From NCBI GenBank assembly GCA_903927495.1, contig CAIYNH010000486.1:1-26216 (forward strand): DNA of 26,216 nt, written 5' to 3'. A program made the translations under genes and the position numbers. This stretch comes from an uncultured beta proteobacterium (GTDB lineage Bacteria; Pseudomonadota; Gammaproteobacteria; Burkholderiales; Burkholderiaceae_C). Each line of letters starts with the position of its first letter. The first letter of the stretch is position 1. Positions 8,483 to 16,497 of this stretch are shown piece by piece. Below the pieces are notes generated by a model, which saw nothing but the letters and a program-made list of their open reading frames with translations, did no database searches and was not told the origin of the DNA.

Positions 8483-10000
8483 TTATTTGCAATGCAAGGT
8501 GTCAATGACGAGTTCATCAAGGCTTTCAACAAGCACATCCATCTGCAGCCAGAATGCCCGTCCTTCGGTTTGCCACTGCGCCCACGACGATTGCAATGAA
8601 GCCGGTTGCCCATTGCTGTCCAGACTGGCAGCGGCGGCCAGGCGCTTGACGTACATCGGAATCGACAGGTTGCCAGCGTTGGCGTTGATCTCGGTCAGGG
8701 TCGCCACCTTGGCAAAGCCGGGTACGTCCGCAAAGGTCTTAAAGGTTTCCAGAATGTGCTTCTGGTGCTCAGGCTTCAAAAAGCTCTGCGCCCGCTCGCG
8801 GGTGACATCGTTTACCGCGTCGATGAAGATGACCTTGCCTTTGCGCTTGGCGGGCTTTTTGCGGTTGCAGACCACCACGCAAGACTCCATGGGGGAGTTG
8901 TAAAACAGGTTCGGCCCCAAGCCAATGACGGCCTCGACCCAGTCCTGCTCAATCATCTTGCCACGCATGGCTTGTTCTTCATTGCGGAACAACACCCCAT
9001 GCGGCCACAGCACCGCGCAGCGCCCCTTATCGGCCAGGCTGGCCAAAATGTGCTGTTGAAACGCATAGTCAGCCCGGCCTTGTGGCGGGGTGCCAAAGAA
9101 GTTGCGCCCCCATTTGTCTTGCGTCCACGCCTCACGATCCCACTGCTTGATGGAATAGGGTGGGTTAGCCAGAATGACATCGAACTGCCGAAGGCGGTCG
9201 CCTTCAATGTGCCGGGGGTCCGCCAGCGTATCGCCCCGGATGATTGCGAAGTCTTCCACGCCATGCAGGAACAGGTTCATGCGCGCAATGCTGGAGGTGA
9301 TCAGGTTGCGCTCTTGCCCATAGAGCTTGAGCGTGCGGTACTCGCCGCCAGAGCGTTTGACTTCGTCCAGCGCAGAGATCAGCATGCCGCCAGTGCCACA
9401 GGTGGGGTCGTAAATTGACTCGCCAGGCTTCGGAGCCAGCAATTGCGTCATCAGGTGGACAACGGTGCGGTTGGTGTAAAACTCTGCCGCTGTGTGGCCG
9501 GAGTCGTCTGCAAACTTCTTGATCAGATATTCGTAGGCATTGCCCAACTCATCTTCAGGCACGCTGGCCACAGACAGGGTTTGGGTCGAGAAATGCTCTA
9601 TCAGGTTCTTCAGCGTTTCGTCGGGCAGGCGTTCACGGTTGGTCCACGGCGCGTCACCAAAGATGCCATCCAGCATGTCGGGGTTGGCCGATTCGATGGC
9701 ACGCATGGCGCGTTGAATGGCGGCACCCACGTTTTTCGGGGTTTGACGCACATCGTTCCAGTGCGCACCGTCAGGGATCTGAAAGCGGTGGTTTTCTGAG
9801 AACTTGGCATACGACAAATCGCCGCCTGTGTCTGCAACAGCTGCTTGGTACTCCTCTTCCCAAACATCGGCAACGCGCTTGTAAAACAGCAGCGGAAAAA
9901 TGAACTGCTTGTAATCGCCAGCGTCAATCAGGCCGCGCAGCAGTACGGCGGCACCCCAGAGGTAGCTTTCGAGTTCTTGTTGGGTGATGCGTGTGCTCAT
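8483..10000 (-). CDS. hsdM: Type I DNA methylase subunit (HsdM), second of two tandem copies
   Basis: The 505-residue protein is an N6-adenine methylase subunit. It has the N-terminal HsdM helical domain (LESYLWGAAVLLRG), the S-adenosylmethionine motif DPTCGTGG at 198-205 and the catalytic NPPY at 279-282. The motif before the cofactor site reads EFYTNRTVV instead of the usual GEFYTPRSVV. The start is set at the ATG at 10000, whose first bases form an ATGA overlap with the stop of the previous hsdM; GGAGG lies upstream. A TTG three codons earlier is in frame but less likely. It is clearly homologous to the preceding gene but diverged throughout, so it is not a recent duplicate. It may form a heteromeric methylase with its neighbour or be the main M subunit. 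Confidence 0.92.
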   Translation of the reverse strand: MSTRITQQELESYLWGAAVLLRGLIDAGDYKQFIFPLLFYKRVADVWEEEYQAAVADTGGDLSYAKFSENHRFQIPDGAHWNDVRQTPKNVGAAIQRAMRAIESANPDMLDGIFGDAPWTNRERLPDETLKNLIEHFSTQTLSVASVPEDELGNAYEYLIKKFADDSGHTAAEFYTNRTVVHLMTQLLAPKPGESIYDPTCGTGGMLISALDEVKRSGGEYRTLKLYGQERNLITSSIARMNLFLHGVEDFAIIRGDTLADPRHIEGDRLRQFDVILANPPYSIKQWDREAWTQDKWGRNFFGTPPQGRADYAFQQHILASLADKGRCAVLWPHGVLFRNEEQAMRGKMIEQDWVEAVIGLGPNLFYNSPMESCVVVCNRKKPAKRKGKVIFIDAVNDVTRERAQSFLKPEHQKHILETFKTFADVPGFAKVATLTEINANAGNLSIPMYVKRLAAAASLDSNGQPASLQSSWAQWQTEGRAFWLQMDVLVESLDELVIDTLHCK

Positions 10001-11523
10001 TGCAGCCAACCTCCTTTTTCCATCACCGTGGCAAACCGAATTTCGGCTTCACGGCAGCGGGTGAGAGCATCCTTAAATGCTGCGATGGCCTCGGGCAGTG
10101 GTGGAATGTCCTCCTGCAAGGGAGGCAGCACGTAGCGCGAAATGTTGAGCGTCCAGTCCTCAGACTTGATGTCGTCAAGGCTGACGATGCGCACCGCGTC
10201 CGGCACATCTTGGAATTTCTCGAACCACTGTTGAATTTCCAGCGCCTGCTCAGGCTCCAGGTAGTTCTGCGCACGGCCACGCCGGAACAGACGGGATGCG
10301 TCGGCAATCATGATCTTTTTGCGCCGCTTTACGGACTTCTTCTTTCGCAGCACCAATATGCAAGCCGCCAGTCCGGTGCCATAGAACAGGTTGGGTGCCA
10401 GGCCGATCACTGCTTCGATCAAATCCATTTCCAGCAGATTCTGGCGAATCGCGCCTTCCGCACCTTTGCGAAACAGTGCGCCCTGCGGCAGCACGACGGC
10501 CATGCGTCCTTTGACCTCGGCCATCGACTTAACCATGTGCTGCACCCAGGCAAAGTCGCCTGAGCTGGAGGGAGGTAGACCTGCGAAGTTGCGGCCAAAC
10601 GGGTCGTTGACCCATTGCTCTTCACCCCACTTTTCCAGTGAAAACGGCGGGTTGGCGATGACGCAGTCGAAATTGGCCAGGCGGTCGCCATCGAAAAACG
10701 CTGGGTTGCGCAGGGTGTCGCCGCGCACGATCTGAAAATCCTCAATGCCGTGCAGGAACAAGTTCATCCGCGCGATGGACGAGGTGGTGAGGTTTTTCTC
10801 CTGACCAAATAGCTTTCCCCACAGCCGTTTGACATCGCCATGGGTGTCTTTCACGTGTTGAACGGCGGCGAGCAACATACCGCCGGTACCGCAAGCCGGG
10901 TCGTAGATGGTTTCTCCCTCACGCGGGTCGAGCATTTCAATCATCAGCCGCACCACACTGCGCGGCGTGTAAAACTCGCCAGCTTTCTTGTTGGTGGCAT
11001 CGGCAAATTTCTTGATCAGGTACTCGTAGGCATCACCGAGCAGATCAGAGTTGACGTTGTGGTTGCCGAACGACAGCTTGGAGAAGTGCTCAATCAGGTC
11101 TTTGAGCAGGGGATCAGACAGTCGGTCTTTGTTAGACCACTGGGCATCGCCAAAGACACCATATAAAGAGTCCGGGTTAGCCTTTTCGATCTCCCGCATG
11201 GCGACTTGCAGAGCCGTACCGACATTGATTGCTTTGGTGCGAACGTCGTTCCAGTGGCAGTTTTCTGGGATCTGGAAGCGATGAGACTCTGGGAACCAGG
11301 CCAACTGCTCGTCACCGGTTTCGTCAACGATCTCCTGGTACTCCTCATCCCAAACATCGCAGATGCGTTTGAAGAACAGCAGCGGGAAGATGTAGGTCTT
11401 GAAGTCGGCGGCATCTACCGGGCCGCGCAGGATGTTGGCGGATTCCCAGAGGTGGGATTCGATCAGGTTGAGTGTGACAGTTTCGGCTGACAAGTGTTGC
11501 CCTGCTATGGTTGTTTTGAGCAA
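9997..11523 (-). CDS. hsdM: Type I DNA methylase subunit (HsdM), first of two tandem copies
   Basis: The 508-residue protein has the HsdM N-terminal domain (LIESHLWESANILRG), the GEFYTPRSVV segment at about 182-191, the S-adenosylmethionine motif DPACGTGG at 208-215 and the catalytic NPPF at 291-294. All points to a functional adenine-N6 methylase. No ATG is available near the N-terminus: an in-frame TAA lies just upstream (11532-11530), so translation probably starts at the TTG at 11523, or at a TTG at 11493 that has AGGG upstream. It is the first gene of the defence block, and its stop overlaps the next hsdM by four bases. It carries more basic residues near the C-terminal third (KKKSVKRRKK) than the second copy. 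Confidence 0.92.
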   Translation of the reverse strand: MLKTTIAGQHLSAETVTLNLIESHLWESANILRGPVDAADFKTYIFPLLFFKRICDVWDEEYQEIVDETGDEQLAWFPESHRFQIPENCHWNDVRTKAINVGTALQVAMREIEKANPDSLYGVFGDAQWSNKDRLSDPLLKDLIEHFSKLSFGNHNVNSDLLGDAYEYLIKKFADATNKKAGEFYTPRSVVRLMIEMLDPREGETIYDPACGTGGMLLAAVQHVKDTHGDVKRLWGKLFGQEKNLTTSSIARMNLFLHGIEDFQIVRGDTLRNPAFFDGDRLANFDCVIANPPFSLEKWGEEQWVNDPFGRNFAGLPPSSSGDFAWVQHMVKSMAEVKGRMAVVLPQGALFRKGAEGAIRQNLLEMDLIEAVIGLAPNLFYGTGLAACILVLRKKKSVKRRKKIMIADASRLFRRGRAQNYLEPEQALEIQQWFEKFQDVPDAVRIVSLDDIKSEDWTLNISRYVLPPLQEDIPPLPEAIAAFKDALTRCREAEIRFATVMEKGGWLQ

Positions 11524-11656
11524 CCGGCATTATCCATTCAGCTCAGAAAAACAGTAGCAGGGTGCCCCGGCAACACTTTAATGACTATCTGAAGAATACG
11601 ATAGCCTGACATCCATTGAAGGTAACAGCAGCTGCCTTGGTATAAACCTCAAAATG

Positions 11657-12277
11657 CTACAACCATCCAACAAACGCTGATACATCTGGACGCAGACGAG
11701 CAGGTTTGGACTTCGACACGGTGCCAAGGTTGATGCAGCACACCGCAATTTCGTGCTCAAGCAAACCAAACAAGCTGCGCAGTCTGGGAGAGTTCATGGC
11801 TTGACCACTGGTGAGCCCCGAGCCAAAACCCATGGTGTGTGCCATCAGCAGCACGTTTTGAACGGCGCAGCCAAGAGATACCAGACGCTCTGCATCGGTG
11901 ACCGCCAGTTCACCGGCTTCGACCCGTTTGGCATCGCGCTCAGGGGTACTACCCGCCAGCTTGGCTATTGCCAACATCAAGAAAGGAGCCCGGTGAGCCT
12001 TTTCACGGGCGTTGTCGATTTGTTCAGTGGTAGCCTGTGGATCGCGGTCAAGCAACGCCAGGGCAAACACATTCGCCAGCAGTTCACGCCTGTCACCGGC
12101 CACCACGACAAATCGCCAGGGCAATAGTTGACCATGGTCAGGGGCAGCTGAAGCTGCACCAAGGATGTTCTGCAACTGCTGCTCTGTCGGCCCCGGCTCG
12201 ACCAATCGGCGTGGGGCAACGTGCTGGCGGGTGTGAATCAGCGTGCTGGCAAATTCAATACCTTCTGACTGGTTCAT
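11657..12277 (-). CDS. Nitroreductase-family flavoprotein (YdjA-like), linked to the arsenite oxidase genes
   Basis: The 206-residue protein belongs to the FMN-dependent nitroreductase superfamily. The N-terminal part, with RRLVEPGPTEQQLQNIL, AAPDHGQLLPWRFVVVAG and FLMLAIAK, matches the layout of E. coli YdjA. A later segment, AERLVSLGCAVQNVLLMAHTMGFGSGLTSG, is the usual second FMN-contact region. Nitroreductase genes are known downstream of arsenite oxidase genes in other betaproteobacteria, where one has been called aoxC; its role there is unclear. It lies 82 bp after aioA in the same direction, but an intrinsic terminator stands between, so expression may be lower or separate. Its substrate cannot be inferred. 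Confidence 0.85.
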   Translation of the reverse strand: MNQSEGIEFASTLIHTRQHVAPRRLVEPGPTEQQLQNILGAASAAPDHGQLLPWRFVVVAGDRRELLANVFALALLDRDPQATTEQIDNAREKAHRAPFLMLAIAKLAGSTPERDAKRVEAGELAVTDAERLVSLGCAVQNVLLMAHTMGFGSGLTSGQAMNSPRLRSLFGLLEHEIAVCCINLGTVSKSKPARLRPDVSAFVGWL

Positions 12278-12319
12278 TCAGTTTAACTTTCAAATGAATG
12301 GGCGATTTTTCAGATATCG

Positions 12320-12342
12320 AAAAAGGGGGCATTCAGCCCCCT
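12320..12342 (-). terminator. Rho-independent terminator after aioA
   Basis: On the minus strand a perfect seven-base-pair stem, AGGGGGC / GCCCCCT, with a TGAAT loop is followed directly by a TTTTT run. It lies 18 bp after the aioA stop and 43 bp before the nitroreductase start, so it should end or attenuate aioBA transcripts. Confidence 0.85.
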
Positions 12343-12359
12343 GCGCCAACAAATGCAAC

Positions 12360-14843
12360 TCAGCCAATCCGACGATCTTTGAATGAAACGCTGGCTTTGT
12401 ACTCGTCAACGCTGCCCACGCGCTTGATGCTGGCCCAGGTGCCTTTGTAATACGGTACAACATTGCGGTCAACCCAGTCAGTCACCACGTCGCCGTGCAC
12501 ACCTTTGACGTAGCCAAACAGCATGAAGGTTTGCCCTGCCTTGAGCGCTTTGATGGGGTAGGCCATCGCATAGGTACTGCCAAAGTCATTGAAGACCTCC
12601 ACTACATCGCCGCCTGTAACCCCCATTTTTTTGGCATCTTCGAGGTTCATTTCGATGAATGCCATGGGGTAACGGTCACGCACAAAAGTGTTGTACTGGT
12701 CGTGGTAAGCGGTTTGCCAGACTTCGTTGGCGCGGCCACTGTTGATCCAGAAGGCGTGTTTGTTCTTTTGCTCCAACACGCGGGCCGGTAGACCGGTGTA
12801 GGGTGCTGGTTTGAATGAAGCCTTGCCATCTTTGGTGTCAAACTTGTTGTCGGCGTAATGGATTTCAGTGCCAATGAGCTTGTCGCCCTCGACCTTCTGG
12901 ATGGGTAACTGCACGCCATTGTTACCGGCCTTACGCAGCAACGCGTAGGTGGCCAGATAGCCGGTGTCTCCACCCTGGCTGTCGATGGGCTCCACCCCTG
13001 GACGACCGGCACGGCGGAAACCGTCGTTGAAGGCATCTTCTTCGGTTTTCCAGTCAAAACCTTCAAAACGTTTGGCCATGGCCGCATTGCCTTCTTTTTT
13101 GTACATCGCCTTCAGTGTGTTGGCGATTTCAGCGGCAATCAGGCAGTCTGCTTTGGCTGTGCCAGGTGGGTCCATGAATTTTTCAGACAAGCGCAAGCGG
13201 CGTTCGCCATTCATGGAAGTCAGGTTGATTTCACCCGGCTGCGCTGCAGGCAGTAGCATGTGAGCATCTTCGGCCACCACCGTTGGGTAAAGGTTCATTG
13301 ACACCACGAACAGGCCGCCCTGGTATTTGCAGGCGTTGTAAATGATGTCCACCAACTGTTCGGTGCTCACACCTTTGGCGCGCGAAATCGCATCATTCAC
13401 AATGCGAGCGCGGCGGCGAAGCACAGTGCGGTGTTCTTCGGCGTTTAGAGTGGTCTGGAACGGGTTGGTGCCCCAGATGGTGTACATCAGACCCTTGCCG
13501 TTGATGATTTCCTTGTCGATGTAGATTTTGCTATTACCCGGGTAGGGTGGACGGGTGTAGCCCTCTTGGTGACCACCCAAACGGCAAACGCCCGTGCCAC
13601 GGCGACCCACGTTCTGCGTTGCCAGCACCAAGCTCACCAAAGAACTCTGGATGTTGTAGTTGTCGTTACCCCAGATGATGCCTTTCTCGTAGGCATGGAA
13701 AGTGCGCGGGGCGTGGCCGGATGCCTTGGGCTTGTAAGCCCACTCAGCTGCTTGCTTGAGCTTGGTCACCGGGATGCCCGTGGCTTTGGAGCCCTCTTCC
13801 AAGCTCATTCGGTTGGTTTTGACGGCATCATCAAAGCCATGGGTATGTTTGGCAATGAAATCTTTGTTGTGCCAGCCTTGAGCCACCACATAGGTAAACA
13901 AGGTATTGAACAAAGCGGTGTCAGAGCCTGGCTCAATGTCCAGGTGCAACACGTTTTCTTTGCCTGCCACTTGCTCACTAATGGCCACGGTGGCGGTGCG
14001 ACGTGGGTCCACAATGATGACCTTTGCAGCAGCAGCCGTTTCTTTGGGAAACCGCTTTTGCTTCTTCTCCACACTCACACCTGTAAGGTTCGGAATCCAG
14101 TGGTTCAGAAAGTAGTTGGACTGGGTTTCATACGGGTTGGCACCAATGCAGAAAATGGTGTCTGACAGCTGAGCGTCTTCATAACTGTTATTGAGTTCGC
14201 CAACACCCATTTCACGGGTGGCATGGCACTCTGAGTTGTAAGCCGGTCGGTTGTGAATGCGCACCATGGGTGTTTGCAACGCAGAAAACATTAGTTTTCC
14301 GGTGCCCCATGTGTTCTCGAAGCCACCGCCAGCACCGCCATGGTCAAAGCAGTCATAGACCAGACCGGAGGGGCCGTCGTTGTCGAGAATCTTCTTGGTC
14401 AAGCCAGCGTAAAGCGCCATGGCGTTTTCCCAGCCGGTATCAAACCACTGATCACCTTTGAACACACGCGGTGTTTTCAGTCGCTCCCGACCGACACCGT
14501 CGTGTGAATACATGTAGCTGGCCATGCGTCCACCTCGGGTGGAAGACAAACCGTTGTTGACCACACATTCCTTGTCTGGCACCACCATGATGTTCCAGCG
14601 TTTACCAGCCCTGTCGGTGATGGTGTTGGTCATGGCCTTGGTCATGCACATGGCCATGGGCGGCACCTGCTGGGTGAAGTCGATACCCAAACCATTTTGG
14701 TCAGCCGGACGTCCACCTTCTTTGTTGGCATCCCATTTGTAGACATGGTAACCACAGCCCACGATACAAAAGTGGCAGGTCATGTTAGATTTTTGAGCAT
14801 CCTTGGTCGGTAGCGCAATACGGTCATTGATGTTGGTTGACAT
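12360..14843 (-). CDS. aioA: Arsenite oxidase large subunit AioA (molybdopterin, 3Fe-4S)
   Basis: AioA oxidises arsenite to arsenate at a bis-molybdopterin guanine dinucleotide centre in the periplasm. The 827-residue product carries C23-x2-C26-x3-C30, the ligands of the 3Fe-4S cluster. A serine pair at 100-101 stands where a fourth cysteine would be in 4Fe-4S relatives; this is diagnostic of arsenite oxidases. [17 protein letters not shown] contains H197 and E205, matching the arsenite funnel residues H195 and E203 of the Alcaligenes faecalis enzyme. There is no signal peptide; export is expected by hitch-hiking on AioB. The length is normal. AAGGAG precedes the ATG, and the gene follows aioB by 11 bp in one operon ending at the terminator at 12320-12342. 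Confidence 0.98.
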   Translation of the reverse strand: MSTNINDRIALPTKDAQKSNMTCHFCIVGCGYHVYKWDANKEGGRPADQNGLGIDFTQQVPPMAMCMTKAMTNTITDRAGKRWNIMVVPDKECVVNNGLSSTRGGRMASYMYSHDGVGRERLKTPRVFKGDQWFDTGWENAMALYAGLTKKILDNDGPSGLVYDCFDHGGAGGGFENTWGTGKLMFSALQTPMVRIHNRPAYNSECHATREMGVGELNNSYEDAQLSDTIFCIGANPYETQSNYFLNHWIPNLTGVSVEKKQKRFPKETAAAAKVIIVDPRRTATVAISEQVAGKENVLHLDIEPGSDTALFNTLFTYVVAQGWHNKDFIAKHTHGFDDAVKTNRMSLEEGSKATGIPVTKLKQAAEWAYKPKASGHAPRTFHAYEKGIIWGNDNYNIQSSLVSLVLATQNVGRRGTGVCRLGGHQEGYTRPPYPGNSKIYIDKEIINGKGLMYTIWGTNPFQTTLNAEEHRTVLRRRARIVNDAISRAKGVSTEQLVDIIYNACKYQGGLFVVSMNLYPTVVAEDAHMLLPAAQPGEINLTSMNGERRLRLSEKFMDPPGTAKADCLIAAEIANTLKAMYKKEGNAAMAKRFEGFDWKTEEDAFNDGFRRAGRPGVEPIDSQGGDTGYLATYALLRKAGNNGVQLPIQKVEGDKLIGTEIHYADNKFDTKDGKASFKPAPYTGLPARVLEQKNKHAFWINSGRANEVWQTAYHDQYNTFVRDRYPMAFIEMNLEDAKKMGVTGGDVVEVFNDFGSTYAMAYPIKALKAGQTFMLFGYVKGVHGDVVTDWVDRNVVPYYKGTWASIKRVGSVDEYKASVSFKDRRIG

Positions 14844-14854
14844 GTTTGTGCTCC

Positions 14855-15388
14855 TTAAAGAATGTTGGACTGGCGGCCATAAATCAAACCATCGACGCCC
14901 ACCGCGTGAACGGTATCTGACTTGGCGTCGTAGCTGAGCTTGATCACAGGCAAGTTTTCAGTCGCCTGACCACAGACCATCTGGCCGTGCTGCTCGGGGT
15001 CAAAAATCGAGAAGTGGCAGCCACATTTGAAGGTACGGCTGGCACCGTCATATTGCAGCGGGCAACCCATGTGGGTACACATGGCGCTGTAGGCGACGAT
15101 GTCGCTGTTCGGGCCTACGCCGCCGGGTACAGCTGTTCCCATACGGATGGCATAACACATCGACCTGTCATCCGGATAGTTGAAACTGACCGCCTCGTTC
15201 AGGGGCATACCTGCCACCTTGCCGACTGCCTTGCTGGGGTAGTCCAGCGCGGTGCTACTTGCCGCAGCGGCATTGGTGGGGGTGGCGGCGTTGGCGTTGT
15301 GAATCGGAATCACGACCGAGCCTGCAACGGCTGCTGCTGCCCCGCCTGATTTCAAAAAGAACCGGCGGCCTACCTTCATATCTTCCAT
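14855..15388 (-). CDS. aioB: Arsenite oxidase small subunit AioB (Rieske 2Fe-2S, Tat signal)
   Basis: AioB accepts electrons from AioA and passes them to a periplasmic carrier. From the ATG at 15388 (GGAG five bases upstream) the protein has 177 residues. A Tat signal, [10 protein letters not shown], with a hydrophobic stretch and an ANA-A cleavage site near residue 34, directs folded export. The Rieske cluster ligands are C104 and H106 in CTHMGC, and C122 and H125 in CGCH; C109 and C124 can form the disulfide found in several Rieske proteins. An in-frame extension back to a TTG at 15475 exists, but it would run through the sigma-54 promoter and is rejected. It is the first gene of aioBA. Confidence 0.97.
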   Translation of the reverse strand: MEDMKVGRRFFLKSGGAAAAVAGSVVIPIHNANAATPTNAAAASSTALDYPSKAVGKVAGMPLNEAVSFNYPDDRSMCYAIRMGTAVPGGVGPNSDIVAYSAMCTHMGCPLQYDGASRTFKCGCHFSIFDPEQHGQMVCGQATENLPVIKLSYDAKSDTVHAVGVDGLIYGRQSNIL

Positions 15389-15425
15389 ACTGTCTCCTGT
15401 TGTGGTTGATCGACTTGGATCATTC

Positions 15426-15440
15426 GCAACAGCTGTGCCA
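15426..15440 (-). promoter_or_regulatory. Sigma-54 (-24/-12) promoter of aioBA
   Basis: The minus strand reads TGGCACAGCTGTTGC, which has the invariant GG and GC exactly ten bases apart and matches TGGCAC-N5-TTGC. Transcription should start near 15414, about 26 bases before the aioB ATG. It agrees with the RpoN-dependent AioR activator encoded beside it. Confidence 0.9.
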
Positions 15441-15513
15441 ATCAACTCATTTGAACAACAAATGATATAAATCAATTGGTTACATGATATTTGAAGCGTG
15501 ATTGACGATCAAG

Positions 15514-15565
15514 ACGTAACTAAAACGTAACATATTGCGGGTTTGTACTTAGAGAATATGTTACG
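15514..15565. promoter_or_regulatory. GTTACG-type repeats: candidate AioR upstream activating sites
   Basis: ACGTAAC occurs at 15514-15520 and again at 15525-15531, eleven bases (one helical turn) apart. The second copy is part of an 11-bp perfect inverted repeat, CGTAACATATT at 15526-15536 and AATATGTTACG at 15555-15565, with an 18-bp spacer. The sites lie roughly 75-130 bp upstream of the sigma-54 promoter, the usual range for enhancer-binding proteins. They also cover the -35 zone expected for aioX. The assignment to AioR is inferred from position and symmetry only. Confidence 0.6.
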
Positions 15566-15576
15566 AAATCGTAATC

Positions 15577-15582
15577 TACAAT
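15577..15582 (+). promoter_or_regulatory. Possible -10 element of the aioXSR operon
   Basis: TACAAT lies 36 bases before the aioX ATG and would start transcription near 15589. No good -35 hexamer is found 16-18 bases upstream; the inverted repeat occupies that place. The promoter may therefore need an activator, or the call may be wrong. Confidence 0.3.
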
Positions 15583-15618
15583 GCACTCACAAAATTCTTG
15601 CTTGTTGAATGAGAGTCC

Positions 15619-16482
15619 ATGAAACGCAGAACCTTGGTTAAATTTGCAGCCGCAAGCGCCTTGGTGCAGGTGCGTACCCGAGCTCAATCCTTCAAAAAAA
15701 GTGACTCAACACCCCTGCGCATCGGACTGACCGCAGTGATATTGGCCGATCAGTCCGCTTTTCTGACGCGTTGGAGCGACTACCTTGGTGCGCGTATGGG
15801 TGTACCCGTGGTGTTTGTGGCGCGCGAGGCCTACCAAAACATTTTGGATTTGCTGTTTTCAGGGCAGCTGGATGCAGCATGGATCTGCGGCTATCCCTAT
15901 GTTTTGCATCAGAGCCAGTTGAGACTGATCGTCACGCCACATTTCAACGGCAAACCGTCTTATCAGGCTTATTTAATCGGCGGTCAACACGCTGCATTGA
16001 CAGGCTGGGGCGACCTCAGGCAGCGTGTACTGGCTTACTCGGATCCGCTGTCCAACTCAGGTTGGCTGGTGGCACAGGCGCAACTGCGCGCCGTCGGCCT
16101 TACGACCAGAGATCTACGTCGTGCCTTTTTTGCCCATGGTCACCGCAATGTGGCAGAGGCCGTGGCTTCGGGGTTGGCGCAAGCTGGTTGCATTGATGGT
16201 TATGTTTGGGACACCATGCATCTGCAAAAAATGGCGGCAGTTGCTCAGACCCAGGTGGTGTGGCGCTCCGACTGGTACGCGTTTCCGCCCATTGTTGCCA
16301 GACAAGACGACAGCAATCCGGCGCTGGCATTGCTGGGGTCGGCATTGCAGGCAATGGTCCTGGACTCCCAGGGCATGAGTCTGCTCAAAGCCTTGAACCT
16401 GAGCGGGTTTTCCAAATCTGACGCAGCCATTTTTGAGCCCATCAAGGCACTGGCGTCCAGCGTGGGCACGGTGCGGGCCTAG
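15619..16482 (+). CDS. aioX: AioX, periplasmic arsenite-binding sensor protein (PhnD-like)
   Basis: AioX belongs to the phosphate/phosphonate-binding PhnD family, and in known systems it binds arsenite and signals to the kinase AioS. The 287-residue product starts with an export signal; KRRTLVKFAAASAL has an RR-x-L-x-K pattern that could be Tat. C90 in AAWICGYPYV lies in the place expected for the cysteine needed for arsenite binding in Agrobacterium AioX. A second cysteine occurs in QAGCIDGYVWD. GAGAG precedes the ATG. The gene heads aioXSR, divergent from aioBA, and identity is supported strongly by this context. Confidence 0.93.
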   Translation: MKRRTLVKFAAASALVQVRTRAQSFKKSDSTPLRIGLTAVILADQSAFLTRWSDYLGARMGVPVVFVAREAYQNILDLLFSGQLDAAWICGYPYVLHQSQLRLIVTPHFNGKPSYQAYLIGGQHAALTGWGDLRQRVLAYSDPLSNSGWLVAQAQLRAVGLTTRDLRRAFFAHGHRNVAEAVASGLAQAGCIDGYVWDTMHLQKMAAVAQTQVVWRSDWYAFPPIVARQDDSNPALALLGSALQAMVLDSQGMSLLKALNLSGFSKSDAAIFEPIKALASSVGTVRA

Positions 16483-16497
16483 TCGCAAGCATTACCG

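Noticed and set aside
11524..11656. Promoter with GATAAT in front of the first hsdM
   Set aside because: A GATAAT lies at 11534-11529, but no usable -35 is found and the start would fall too close to the TTG start codon to be convincing.
12647..14165. Long open frames antisense to or out of frame with aioA
   Set aside because: They lie wholly within the secure aioA gene, have low-complexity or arginine/serine-rich products, and show no family features.
15389..15475. N-terminal extension of aioB back to a TTG
   Set aside because: It would be translated through the sigma-54 promoter and the transcript start, and the ATG at 15388 has a good ribosome-binding site followed at once by a Tat signal.
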